Positions 8,033 through 14,615 of a stretch of DNA of 24,471 bases are shown piece by piece; the first letter of the stretch is position 1; each line of letters begins with the position of its first letter. Made by a program: the position numbers and the translations under genes. The stretch is from positions 1 to 24,471 of the IMG/VR virus record IMGVR_UViG_3300027996_000155. The stretch is one strand, 5' to 3'. The notes beneath the pieces are model-generated. The model did not search any database, was not told where the DNA came from, and saw only the letters and a program-made list of their open reading frames with translations. Origin of the DNA: a virus.

Positions 8033-8917
8033 ATGGCAAATGGAAGTATAATAACAAATAACGGAAAAAAGGTTTTACTTAATCGAGCATACAAGTCATC
8101 ACCAGATTACAATCCTATCAATCAGTTTAAGGTGGGTGTTGCAAATGGAACTCCTGCAGTTTCGAGCACAGACTTAGACACTCCAGTCCCTATCAATGGA
8201 TTTGAAGTCACAGATGATTGTGAAGCTGCAGATTGGGTTGATGACGCAGAGATTACAACTGCATTAAATGCGACATATTTTAAGGAAGGAACTTATGGTC
8301 TTGACTTAACAAAGGATGCGGGTGGAAACATTGACGCTACAACTGACAAAACAACCACTTCGGTAGACTTTACAAGCAAAGATCTATGGATGTGGCTTTA
8401 CATTAAAGATGCGACAATGTATGCTAAATTGAATGCAACTGATTGTGTGACAATTAGGTTTGGTTCAGACAATGGTAATTATTATCAATATACTAGAGAT
8501 GCAGCTGACTTGGCAGTTGGATGGAATTACATAACATTCAACACTGGAACTGCTGACAGTACAGTTGGTGCTCCTGCAATTGCAGCTTGCGATTATTCAT
8601 ACATTGGAATCAAAGCAGACGCAGCTGGTACAGTTTGGGCTGTCGATGATCTAGTGATGGATCACTGGAGAGTTGCAAGCGCAGATGATTACTTTGAAAA
8701 CATTGACGCTGGTTATCCGGTGTTTGATGAAACTAATAATGAAGTTGAAATACAGGCAACATTAGCGACTACAGATGCAAATGGATTTAACATTGATGGC
8801 TTTGCACTTTGGAATGATGACGCAACAGAGTTAATGATGTCAGAGGACACAATCACCGATGAGAGTAAATCAAGCACTGATGAGTTTGTTTGGGTGATAA
8901 CAGACAGGGTTGAATAA
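8033..8917 (+). CDS. Tail fibre / receptor-binding candidate with beta-sandwich domain
   Basis: A 294-residue protein, almost all beta. After a short N-terminal attachment-like region comes a domain at about 57-213 with the same pattern as the hub C-terminal domain: DDCE...W, a YGLDL/SLNLL strand, LWMWLYIKD, VTIRFGSDNGNYYQY, GWNYITFN, and DDLVMDHW. This pattern is typical of carbohydrate-binding beta-sandwiches. The last ~80 residues form another beta unit ending in DEFVWVITDRVE. The stop overlaps the next ATG (TAATGG). Location among fibre genes and the shared domain indicate a role in recognising host surface glycans; the ligand is unknown. Confidence 0.6.
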   Translation: MANGSIITNNGKKVLLNRAYKSSPDYNPINQFKVGVANGTPAVSSTDLDTPVPINGFEVTDDCEAADWVDDAEITTALNATYFKEGTYGLDLTKDAGGNIDATTDKTTTSVDFTSKDLWMWLYIKDATMYAKLNATDCVTIRFGSDNGNYYQYTRDAADLAVGWNYITFNTGTADSTVGAPAIAACDYSYIGIKADAAGTVWAVDDLVMDHWRVASADDYFENIDAGYPVFDETNNEVEIQATLATTDANGFNIDGFALWNDDATELMMSEDTITDESKSSTDEFVWVITDRVE

Positions 8918-9672
8918 TGGTAGCAGCAGAAAACATATGGTCAAAAACAAACGGAAGCTTTGGATATGCTTCTGACGGAAATTACAGGGCAGGTTGGATA
9001 GTAGAAGCCGAAGCAGGTGAAACTATCACAGCAGGCAATGTAGTCTATGTTCATTTGACAGATTGTAAAGCATATGTTTCTGACACTGGGACTGCTAATG
9101 ATATTCGAGCAACTGGAATTGCAATCAACGGAGTTTCAAGCGGATCTACTGTTTACTTACAAGTTGGTGGCACATATGATACAACTGGATTAACAGACAA
9201 AGAAGATTATTATTTGGGTGCTGCAGGTGCAATCAGTACAACTAGAAGTGGAGTAAGAATTGGAACTGCACTAAGCACAACCGAACTGTGGATCAACATC
9301 ATACAAGACGATAGAGATGCAGTTGGAACTGTCAAGCCGACAGTGCCAGATTTTACAGGAATACCAAGCAATAATTTAACAGCGTTTTGGGTGGCGTGTG
9401 CAGGTCAAAGCTTGAGTGATACTGAGAGTCCACTCAATGGACAAACCATACCAGACTTAAATGATGCTGCGGGTACTGAAACTTTCCTTAGAGGAAATAC
9501 AGCATCTGGTGGAACTGGTGGTTCAGCAAGTCACAGTCACAGTGCAAGTTCAGGTGCTTCTGGACCTGGAAATATAGGAGCTGCGACATCGTGGTTGACA
9601 AGTTCAAACACAAATGGTGCAGGAATAGAACCAGAATATTATGATGTAGTATGGGTGATGAAGGTAAAATAA
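8917..9672 (+). CDS. Tail-collar-type fibre protein, copy 1 of 3
   Basis: A 251-residue protein with two parts. Residues about 25-135 form a beta module of the kind found in small decoration proteins (VEAEAGETITAGNVVYVHLTD, DTGTANDIRATGIA, DYYLGAAGAISTTRSGVRIG). Residues about 150-251 form a phage tail collar-like domain: FWVACAGQSLSDTESPLNGQ, TIPDLN, FLRGNTASGGTGG, an HSH metal-site-like motif in SASHSHS, and a terminal YDVVWVMKVK. In other tail fibres the HxH motif binds iron or another metal within a trimer. The start overlaps the previous stop. Divergence from the two downstream paralogs is concentrated after HSH. Confidence 0.7.
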   Translation: MVAAENIWSKTNGSFGYASDGNYRAGWIVEAEAGETITAGNVVYVHLTDCKAYVSDTGTANDIRATGIAINGVSSGSTVYLQVGGTYDTTGLTDKEDYYLGAAGAISTTRSGVRIGTALSTTELWINIIQDDRDAVGTVKPTVPDFTGIPSNNLTAFWVACAGQSLSDTESPLNGQTIPDLNDAAGTETFLRGNTASGGTGGSASHSHSASSGASGPGNIGAATSWLTSSNTNGAGIEPEYYDVVWVMKVK

Positions 9673-9673
9673 A

Positions 9674-10417
9674 ATGGCAGATGAAGGAGAATACATAAAA
9701 GCGACAAATGACACTGTTTTCAGCAGTGAGTTTAATGGAAGTATTGGAAAGATTGTTGTGGTTGAAGCTGGAGAGAACTTGACAGGTGGCAACACAGTAT
9801 ATTTTAAACAATCAGATGGAAAAGCTTACAAGTCAGACACTGGAACTGCAGATGATATCAGAGCAGATGGAATAATATTTAACTCACCAACATCTGGAAA
9901 TGATGGGTATGTGATAACTAGGGGGTTATACCAAACTACAGGGTTAACAGCTAATACTGATTACTATTTGGGAGCAGCTGGTGCTTTGAGTGCAACTCCT
10001 TCAGGGGTTAGAATAGGACATGCAACATCTACAACCGAATTATATTTAAACATTATACAAGATGATAAGGATAAGGTTGGAACAGTAAAAGCTTATTTGA
10101 AAGACTTTACAGGGATACCAGCAAACAACATGACAGCCTTCTGGGTTGAATGTGCAGGACAATCCTTATCAGACGCAGAAAGTCCTTTGAACGGACAGAC
10201 AATACCAGACCTTAACGCAGATGCTGGAGCTGATCAAAGGTTCCTAAGAGGAAACACGGCATCTGGCGGTACAGGTGGAGCTGACTCACACAGTCACGGC
10301 ATTTCAACAGGTTCATCATTAGGATGTACAGGACAATTCCAACCTGCTGGAAGTACAGGTGGAGCTTCAAGCTTACCACCATATTATGAGGTCGTATGGA
10401 TTATGAAGGTGAAATAA
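9674..10417 (+). CDS. Tail-collar-type fibre protein, copy 2 of 3
   Basis: A 247-residue paralog of the preceding gene with the same two-part layout: N-terminal decoration-like module (VEAGENLTGGNTVYFKQSD, DYYLGAAGALSATPSGVRIG) and C-terminal collar domain (CAGQSLSDAESPLNGQ, TIPDLN, RFLRGNTASGGTGG, DSHSHG, YYEVVWIMKVK). Identity to copy 1 is high up to the HSH motif. The next ~30 residues differ (STGSSLGCTGQFQPAGSTG), and it then converges again on the YYEVVW end. It starts one base after the previous stop, without a strong ribosome binding site. Most likely a subunit of the same fibre or an alternative tip. Confidence 0.7.
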   Translation: MADEGEYIKATNDTVFSSEFNGSIGKIVVVEAGENLTGGNTVYFKQSDGKAYKSDTGTADDIRADGIIFNSPTSGNDGYVITRGLYQTTGLTANTDYYLGAAGALSATPSGVRIGHATSTTELYLNIIQDDKDKVGTVKAYLKDFTGIPANNMTAFWVECAGQSLSDAESPLNGQTIPDLNADAGADQRFLRGNTASGGTGGADSHSHGISTGSSLGCTGQFQPAGSTGGASSLPPYYEVVWIMKVK

Positions 10418-10418
10418 A

Positions 10419-11156
10419 ATGGCATTACCAGACAATGACGGAACAGATACAGTTGATGCAAATGATATCAACTCAGAATGTGGAAACTTATTATTAGTGG
10501 AAGCTGGGGAAAACTTGACAGCTGGGAATGCAGTTTACATTCACTTGACAGATGGAAAGGCTTACATTTCTGATACAGGAACAGCTGCAGACATTAGAGC
10601 AAATGGTATTGCTTTGGCAACTGTAAACTCTGGCGATGATGTTAATGTTATCACTAGGGGGCTTTATACAACATCAGGATTAACTGGAAATACAACTTAT
10701 TATTTAGGAGCTGCGGGTGCAATCTCAACTACAAGGTCTGGAGTAAGGATTGGCTATGCTGAATCTACAACCTCCCTATATATAGACATAGACCAAGATG
10801 ATGAGGCGGTTGTGGGTACAATAAAGGCTTATTTGAAAGACTTCACGAACATCCCAGCTAATAACTTTAATGCTTTTTGGAACGAGTGTGATGGGGCTGT
10901 ATTTAATGACAGTGAAAGTCCACTGGATGGACAAACATTACCAGATCTTAATGGGAGTGTAGCAACTCAAAGATTCTTGAGAGGAAATGCAGCTTCCGGA
11001 GGTACAGGCGGAGCTGCAAGTCACAGCCACAGTTTAAACACTGGCTCTGGTGATGGAATTTCGTGTCCACCAAAATCAACACCCCCAGCAAACACTGGAA
11101 GTGCGAGTAACTATCCTAAGTATTATGAAGTTGTATGGATAATAAAAACGAAATAG
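10419..11156 (+). CDS. Tail-collar-type fibre protein, copy 3 of 3
   Basis: The third tandem paralog, 245 residues. The N-terminal module is intact (VEAGENLTAGNAVYIHLTD, TYYLGAAGAISTTRSGVRIG). The collar domain is more divergent at its start (NECDGAVFNDSESPLDGQ) but keeps TLPDLN, RFLRGNAASGGTGG, ASHSHS and the YYEVVWIIKTK end. The segment after HSH is again unique (LNTGSGDGISCPPKSTPP). All three copies keep the same reading and spacing, so all appear functional. Variation confined to the tip loop fits host-receptor diversification. Confidence 0.7.
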   Translation: MALPDNDGTDTVDANDINSECGNLLLVEAGENLTAGNAVYIHLTDGKAYISDTGTAADIRANGIALATVNSGDDVNVITRGLYTTSGLTGNTTYYLGAAGAISTTRSGVRIGYAESTTSLYIDIDQDDEAVVGTIKAYLKDFTNIPANNFNAFWNECDGAVFNDSESPLDGQTLPDLNGSVATQRFLRGNAASGGTGGAASHSHSLNTGSGDGISCPPKSTPPANTGSASNYPKYYEVVWIIKTK

Positions 11157-11168
11157 GAGGAAACACAA

Positions 11169-11356
11169 TGGTAAAAAAATTTAATGCAAAGAACTATTTA
11201 GCTTCAAAGACCTTTTGGGGTGCAGTTGTAGTAGTTGTAGCAGGTATAATGGTATCATTAGGATACATTGAAGCTGCTGCGGTTGTAGGAAGTCTTGGTG
11301 CAGGTCTTGGATTGATCGGAGTTAGGAATGCAGAAGGCAAACTGACTTGGAAGTAG
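11169..11356 (+). CDS. Holin-like small membrane protein
   Basis: A 62-residue protein from ATG 11169, chosen because GGAGG lies 7-8 bases upstream; an upstream in-frame ATG at 11135 lies inside the previous gene. A basic N-terminus (MVKKFNAKNYLASK) leads into a long hydrophobic stretch (about 17-52, WGAVVVVVAGIMVSLGYIEAAAVVGSLGAGLGLIG-like), interrupted by a single Glu, so one or two membrane segments. It ends with a short polar tail. Position after the fibre genes suggests a holin or other lysis-associated protein. No endolysin is present in this window. Confidence 0.55.
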
Positions 11357-11395
11357 TAACTACTGACGAGTAGAACGGGTAATAAATACCTTTAA

Positions 11396-11417
11396 ATATG
11401 CTAAATCTTTAGTATAT
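11396..11417. promoter_or_regulatory. Imperfect dyad overlapping the promoter of the acidic membrane protein gene
   Basis: A 22-base inverted repeat: arms ATAT-x-CTAAA and TTTAG-x-ATAT around a TC centre, with one mismatch. A TATA-like TTTAAATA overlaps its left edge (11391-11398). It lies about 40 bases before the likely start at 11457. It could be an operator for a dimeric regulator such as an RHH protein. Confidence 0.4.
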
Positions 11418-11456
11418 AACATGAAATTCGCTATATGCGAGGAGATAAAATATAAA

Positions 11457-12029
11457 ATGGAAACACGTGAATATATTTCATGGGTTCTGGTAGCATTACT
11501 TGCAATTGGTGTCGTTGGTTTGGCACTGACAGCAAACTGGGAAGAAACTCCTGTTTGTGAAGAAACTGTATGTGTATGTGAAGGAGCTAGTGAAAGTTTT
11601 TGTGCAGACTTCATCGAAGACTGCCCTGTAGTTGAACCTGTGGTTTGTCCAGAGGTAAACGAAACACTGTGTGTTGACTTTGTTGAAACAGTCGAAGATG
11701 ACTTAGCAGAAGAAAACACAGCGAGAGAGACAGCAAGAGATGAAATCGAAGCAGAAATGTCAGATGATGATTTTGTTGAAGATGTATTTGACTTCTTGGT
11801 TAATGATCTAGGATTAGATGTTAACGACGAGGACGATGTATCGCTTGAAGATGCCGATGGATTTGAATGGAGTTATGATTGGTCAGACACCGAAGATGGT
11901 GAAGGCGAAGTAACTGTTGAGTTTAAGGCATACTACACAGAAGATGGTGACGAAGACGATGAGAAGCTAGAGTGCTTATTTGTACTTGAAGACTTCGAAA
12001 TTGACGGATACACCTTAACTGAGCATTAA
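11457..12029 (+). CDS. Membrane-anchored, highly acidic protein, unknown
   Basis: A 190-residue protein from ATG 11457, preferred over ATG 11421 because GAGGAG precedes it by about 9 bases. A hydrophobic segment (about 7-26, ISWVLVALLAIGVVGLALTA) after METREY makes it a signal-anchored membrane protein with the rest outside. A cysteine-rich stretch follows (about 33-72: CEETVCVCEG, CADFIEDC, CPEVNETLC), then a very Asp/Glu-rich domain to the end with beta-like strands near the C-terminus. Such acidity could mean calcium binding or interaction with a basic surface. It has its own promoter region and a T-rich terminator, so it is a single-gene unit. The family is not recognised; superinfection exclusion or a surface role is speculation. 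Confidence 0.6.
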   Translation: METREYISWVLVALLAIGVVGLALTANWEETPVCEETVCVCEGASESFCADFIEDCPVVEPVVCPEVNETLCVDFVETVEDDLAEENTARETARDEIEAEMSDDDFVEDVFDFLVNDLGLDVNDEDDVSLEDADGFEWSYDWSDTEDGEGEVTVEFKAYYTEDGDEDDEKLECLFVLEDFEIDGYTLTEH

Positions 12030-12056
12030 TTTGCTCTCTTTTTTTCTTTTTTTTTA
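12030..12056 (+). terminator. T-rich archaeal-type transcription terminator
   Basis: Directly after the stop at 12029 come two T runs (7 and 9 T) separated by a single C, in the window TTTGCTC...TTTAAATA. Intrinsic termination in archaea relies on U-tracts without a required hairpin, so this is a good end for the late transcript. Confidence 0.6.
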
Positions 12057-12251
12057 AATAAATATTTTTATAAAGTTCTAGATCTTACATATTAACACTT
12101 ATTAGGCAATCCCTCCCAGTGTTTACTGGGATCGGTGCAGGGGGTTCTACCCCCTCACCTCCCCATATTCTCAAGAACCTATATCTTTATATAGGAGTAT
12201 TCTCTAATATATACTAGGTTTTAAGCAATTAAAACCGAGGAGAAAAACAAA
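12057..12251 (+). promoter_or_regulatory. Intergenic promoter/leader region with hairpins and dyads
   Basis: This 195-base gap contains a TATA-like TTTATAAAG (about 12067-12075). Two adjacent GC-rich hairpins follow: CCCAGT-GTTT-ACTGGG at 12115-12130 and a 7-bp stem AGGGGGT/ACCCCCT at 12139-12155. There are two perfect AT-rich dyads: CCTATAT-CTTT-ATATAGG at 12178-12195 and GTTTTAA-GCAA-TTAAAAC at 12218-12235. A further TATA-like run lies at 12207-12213, and a GAGGAG ribosome binding site near 12237. It is probably the promoter/operator of the early-type gene cluster; the C-rich part could be a small RNA. Confidence 0.55.
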
Positions 12252-12350
12252 ATGGGAAATGCAAAAGATGAACATGATGCTTTGTTTAAAGCAGCATTAG
12301 AAGCAGACGCAGTCAATAGATGTGTGGAGGACTATAAATATGGGAGATAG
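12252..12350 (+). CDS. Tiny ORF at the head of the early-type cluster
   Basis: A 32-residue ORF (MGNAKDEHDALFKAALEAD...) with GAGGAG about 9 bases upstream, the best ribosome binding site in the area. It is alanine-, acid- and helix-rich with a single Cys near the end. Its stop overlaps the start of the next gene, so it may act as a coupled leader peptide. No family recognised. Confidence 0.5.
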   Translation: MGNAKDEHDALFKAALEADAVNRCVEDYKYGR

Positions 12351-12642
12351 AGGAAACATTATTGTAAAGTATAACGAAGACATTGTTTATTTATACACCC
12401 ATTGGGGTGGATCTGAGTTATATAGTATATTAAGAAGAGCACTTGGCAAGAAAGAAAGGTGGGGAGACCATGCTTATTTAACTAGAATTATATTTTGTGA
12501 GATGGTTAAAGATGATATGGAAGGCACAACTGGATATGGTATCTCATCAACAGAAGGTGATGGTGGAACTGATATTGTTGTGGACGTAGTGAAGCAGACA
12601 GTTCAAGGACAACCATTTGAAGACTTTATTAAAAATGGTTAG
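12340..12642 (+). CDS. Conserved viral hypothetical protein (MGDRGNI...HWGG family)
   Basis: A 100-residue protein. The start at 12340 is chosen because GGAGG lies just upstream and the N-terminus MGDRGNIIVKYNEDIVYLYTHWGGSEL matches a conserved pattern in small proteins of many tailed viruses and some prokaryotes (MGDRxN near the start, then YLYTHWGGSEL). The rest includes LRRALGKKERWGDHAYLTRIIFCEMV and a Gly/Asp-rich YGISSTEGDGGTDI segment, suggesting a compact alpha/beta fold. The biochemical function of this family is unknown. The start overlaps the preceding tiny ORF and the end overlaps the next start. Confidence 0.65.
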   Translation: MGDRGNIIVKYNEDIVYLYTHWGGSELYSILRRALGKKERWGDHAYLTRIIFCEMVKDDMEGTTGYGISSTEGDGGTDIVVDVVKQTVQGQPFEDFIKNG

Positions 12643-12937
12643 AGATAAGATCTGTGTGTATTGTGGAGAACCCATGAGTTATGAAGATTGGAGGGATTCT
12701 ACATTCAAACCCAATGAATATATGTGGAAGCGTAAAAAGTATTGTAGCACTGTATGTTGTGGGAAAGATCATAGAAAACAAAGGAGAGTGAAAATGAGTG
12801 ATTATGTGTTTTATTGTAAAGTGTGTGAAACGGAAACTGGGTTTAAAATGTTACCACCCGACATGCAAAGGTTTCCAAAGAACTATACAACTGTTGAATG
12901 TGTTGAATGTGGGTGGAGATGGTGGACTAAAAAATGA
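12635..12937 (+). CDS. Tandem zinc-ribbon protein
   Basis: A 100-residue protein whose ATG overlaps the previous stop (ATGGTTAG). Two Cys modules are visible: CVYCGEP near the N-terminus with CSTVCC about 30 residues later, and CKVC with CVEC near the C-terminus before GWRWWTKK. This indicates two zinc ribbons in one small nucleic-acid-binding or adaptor protein. An internal ATG at 12794, preceded by GGAGAG, could also produce the second ribbon alone (about 47 residues), so two products from one frame are possible. No specific family recognised. Confidence 0.6.
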   Translation: MVRDKICVYCGEPMSYEDWRDSTFKPNEYMWKRKKYCSTVCCGKDHRKQRRVKMSDYVFYCKVCETETGFKMLPPDMQRFPKNYTTVECVECGWRWWTKK

Positions 12938-12956
12938 TAGAAGGAGGAAATAAAAA

Positions 12957-13193
12957 ATGGTAGAACCGAACTGGGACAAGATTAATGCAAAGAAGCGTAA
13001 AGAGATAATGCTTGGGCAAGCAATGAATCAAGCAAAAGATATATTGATTGCTTCAAAAAAAGAATATACTTTTGAAGATTGGGATGCGTTGGAAAAGATA
13101 GGAATTGATGAAGAGAAAATATATAAGGAATGGGCAAAATTATTCTTCAAATGGAATCGAGAGATCTATGATGAGGCGATTAAGAATGAGTGA
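12957..13193 (+). CDS. Small helical charged protein, unknown
   Basis: A 78-residue protein with a strong ribosome binding site (GGAGGAAA) about 7 bases before the ATG. It is rich in Lys, Glu, Asp and Trp and appears all-helical: KINAKKRKEIMLGQAMNQAKDIL, then YTFEDWDALEKIGI and a C-terminal amphipathic helix. No cysteine, membrane or catalytic signature. The stop overlaps the next start (ATGAGTGA). Probably an early accessory protein. Confidence 0.55.
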   Translation: MVEPNWDKINAKKRKEIMLGQAMNQAKDILIASKKEYTFEDWDALEKIGIDEEKIYKEWAKLFFKWNREIYDEAIKNE

Positions 13194-13401
13194 AAGAAAA
13201 AGGATGACCCAAGATGATTTTAGAGATCTGGAAGTTGTTGTGACACAATGTATAGGTTCAGGCGGAAGAAATTATAACACATTACATCCTGGAGATGTAT
13301 TCTACACCTGCAATTGTAGCTTGAAATGTCCGTATCAAGTAGAAAGGGAAGACTTAAGACCTTATTGCAAGGCTGCGGTGTATGAAACGGAGGTGAGATG
13401 A
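13186..13401 (+). CDS. Small cysteine-containing early protein, unknown
   Basis: A 71-residue protein starting at ATG 13186, which overlaps the preceding stop; a longer frame begins upstream but is less likely. Cysteines occur as C-I-G, then CNCSLKC and a late C in RPYCKAAV, possibly a metal site. A LHPGDVFYTCNCSLKC segment suggests a small beta hairpin. The stop overlaps the next start. Function unknown. Confidence 0.5.
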   Translation: MSERKRMTQDDFRDLEVVVTQCIGSGGRNYNTLHPGDVFYTCNCSLKCPYQVEREDLRPYCKAAVYETEVR

Positions 13402-13505
13402 TGACATGGACAGCTTGGATGAATGATGTTCACAAAGCAGGGTGGACAAAAGACATAATCAAAAGAAAGTTTGAGGAGGCAAAAGATGGAAATCAAAGAC
13501 TTTAG
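13398..13505 (+). CDS. Tiny early ORF, unknown
   Basis: A 35-residue ORF starting with two adjacent ATGs, overlapping the previous stop. The product (MMTWTAWMNDVHKAGWTKD...) is tryptophan- and lysine-rich and probably helical. It contains the GAGGAGG ribosome binding site of the following gene near its end, which supports coupled translation of a polycistronic early message. Confidence 0.45.
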   Translation: MMTWTAWMNDVHKAGWTKDIIKRKFEEAKDGNQRL

Positions 13506-13839
13506 AGGTCTACCTGAAAAGATTAAAAACCTTAAGATGGAGATCATTACAAGAAAAAGGGGTGCAATGCTGAGAGACAGAGAACTGGAAGGTGTGAGAA
13601 GCCGTCATAAACTCGCTTTGGCAACTAGAAAAGGAGATGATGGTAAGTTTATCTACCCAAATGAGAAAGCGCGTGAATCAGCTCTAATATTGACACTGGG
13701 AGCTGACAAAACATATCAGAAAAGCTTGACTGATAAGGATGACAACCAATATGAGTTGGATCTGTTGGTCATAGAGCTTGAAGGTCTGAAAGATCAGTTG
13801 AGAGTGGAGTCCATAATACTGCAGTTTGCTGCAGACTAA
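13486..13839 (+). CDS. Coiled-coil/helical early protein, unknown
   Basis: A 117-residue protein. ATG 13486 is chosen because GAGGAGG lies 8 bases upstream. The whole chain is strongly helical and charged, with heptad-like leucines in the C-terminal half (YELDLLVIELEGLKDQLRVESIILQ). The middle reads KGDDGKFIYPNEKARESALILTLGADKTYQKSL. It resembles the pattern of small phage proteins with two antiparallel helices, but no named family is certain. No cysteine or membrane segment. Confidence 0.55.
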   Translation: MEIKDFRGLPEKIKNLKMEIITRKRGAMLRDRELEGVRSRHKLALATRKGDDGKFIYPNEKARESALILTLGADKTYQKSLTDKDDNQYELDLLVIELEGLKDQLRVESIILQFAAD

Positions 13840-13840
13840 A

Positions 13841-13936
13841 ATGGAACCAGAAATTGCAATGCTCAGGGTGACTTTTTTACTCTGGGCTTTGTTGTTTTTT
13901 ATTATTTGGGCAATACTAGAGGAGATAGACAAATGA
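13841..13936 (+). CDS. Single-pass small membrane peptide
   Basis: A 31-residue ORF two bases after the previous stop: MEPEIAML-R followed by a hydrophobic helix (about 10-26, VTFLLWALLFFIIWAIL) and an acidic-basic EEIDK tail. The stop overlaps the next ATG (ATGA at 13933). The clean membrane helix and overlap suggest it is real; the role is unknown. Confidence 0.5.
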   Translation: MEPEIAMLRVTFLLWALLFFIIWAILEEIDK

Positions 13937-14094
13937 AAAAATTAAAATGTATCTGTGGAAAAGAAGTTGAAATGAGCAAACAAGACATTAAAGTGGATTT
14001 CATTCAATTAGAAGAGGTTTGGATGGGTGAATGTGAGAGTTGTTTGAGAAAATATGATCTATGGGTGTGTAATAAAAATGGAAATAGATGTTAA
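13933..14094 (+). CDS. Small zinc-ribbon protein
   Basis: A 53-residue protein from ATG 13933, preferred over the upstream ATG 13906 because of GGAG about 10 bases before it and overlap with the previous stop. CICGKE near the N-terminus and CESCLRKYD about 33 residues later form one zinc ribbon; two later Cys follow. Such proteins often bind nucleic acid or polymerase, but no partner is visible here. Confidence 0.55.
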   Translation: MKKLKCICGKEVEMSKQDIKVDFIQLEEVWMGECESCLRKYDLWVCNKNGNRC

Positions 14095-14221
14095 AAAACT
14101 AAGTAGAGTTACATTAGTTGATAAAACTGGCAGAGTTTATGAAAGATTTGGAATCAATGTATATTTGCTCATATCCGATGAAGGAAGAACATTAAAAGTG
14201 TTTGTAAATAAGAAATCATAG
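14078..14221 (+). CDS. Small beta-rich protein, unknown
   Basis: A 47-residue ORF overlapping the previous gene by 17 bases in another frame. It reads as alternating strands: VTLVDKTGRVYERFG, INVYLLISDEGRTLKVFVNKK. It could form a small beta-sheet fold. The stop (ATCATAG) leads into the GC-rich patch at 14233-14256. No family recognised. Confidence 0.45.
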   Translation: MEIDVKKLSRVTLVDKTGRVYERFGINVYLLISDEGRTLKVFVNKKS

Positions 14222-14232
14222 TGGGTTCCCAT

Positions 14233-14256
14233 CCCCCTTCTCAATTCTGCGGGGGG
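14233..14256 (+). other. GC-rich hairpin-forming patch (C5...G6)
   Basis: CCCCC at 14233-14237 can pair with the G run at 14251-14256 across a 13-base loop. The surrounding DNA is AT-rich. A nearly identical nonamer (ATCATAGTG) flanks it at 14216-14224 and 14275-14283. Possible terminator, processing or protein-binding site between genes. Confidence 0.35.
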
Positions 14257-14288
14257 TTGCCATTATGACTTAAGATCATAGTGACACA

Positions 14289-14387
14289 ATGAATAAAAAA
14301 CAACGAAAGCAAACAGCTAGAAAGAGGCTTGGAAGTAAATGGAAATATGGAATCAAAAAGAAAGTTAAAGATGACAGACTACTATAA
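14289..14387 (+). CDS. Small basic peptide
   Basis: A 32-residue ORF (MNKKQRKQTARKRLGSKWK...) with an extremely basic composition (about half Lys/Arg). This suggests nucleic-acid binding, similar in feel to basic ribosomal-type peptides. No strong ribosome binding site is visible. It is isolated between two short intergenic patches, so coding status is uncertain. Confidence 0.4.
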   Translation: MNKKQRKQTARKRLGSKWKYGIKKKVKDDRLL

Positions 14388-14403
14388 AGTTAATACGAAC
14401 ACC

Positions 14404-14442
14404 GACCCTTTAGTATAATAAACTTTATAAACTGTCTGGGTC
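14404..14442 (+). promoter_or_regulatory. Promoter with flanking GACCC/GGGTC dyad
   Basis: TATA-like stretches (AGTATAATAA and ACTTTATAAAC, 14411-14432) lie between GACCC at 14404-14408 and GGGTC at 14438-14442. A start site around 14450 would serve the RHH gene at 14466 and the primase-ATPase behind it. The dyad may be the RHH protein's own operator. Confidence 0.45.
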
Positions 14443-14465
14443 ACAGTAAAAATGGAGGTTGATAA

Positions 14466-14615
14466 ATGTATAAAAAAGATAAACTAACAATTTCTATTGA
14501 TGAAAATTTAAAGAAAGACTATAAGGATTATTGTGAAAAAGAAGGCTATAAACTGAGTAGTAGAATCTCAGTGTTAATATTTAAGGATATGACTTATAAA
14601 GATGGTGAAAAATGA
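14466..14615 (+). CDS. Ribbon-helix-helix (RHH) type regulator
   Basis: A 49-residue protein with GGAGG about 7 bases upstream. KLTISIDENLKKDYKDYCEKEG then LSSRISVLIFKDM reads as one short beta strand followed by two helices, the Arc/MetJ/CopG plan in which paired strands of a dimer enter the DNA major groove. Its stop overlaps the primase-ATPase start by four bases, so they are co-expressed. A dyad around its promoter suggests autoregulation. Confidence 0.6.
   Translation: MYKKDKLTISIDENLKKDYKDYCEKEGYKLSSRISVLIFKDMTYKDGEK

Noticed and set aside
8917-11156. Diversity-generating retroelement acting on the collar-type genes
   Set aside because: No reverse transcriptase or template repeat is visible here; variation between copies is better explained by duplication and divergence.
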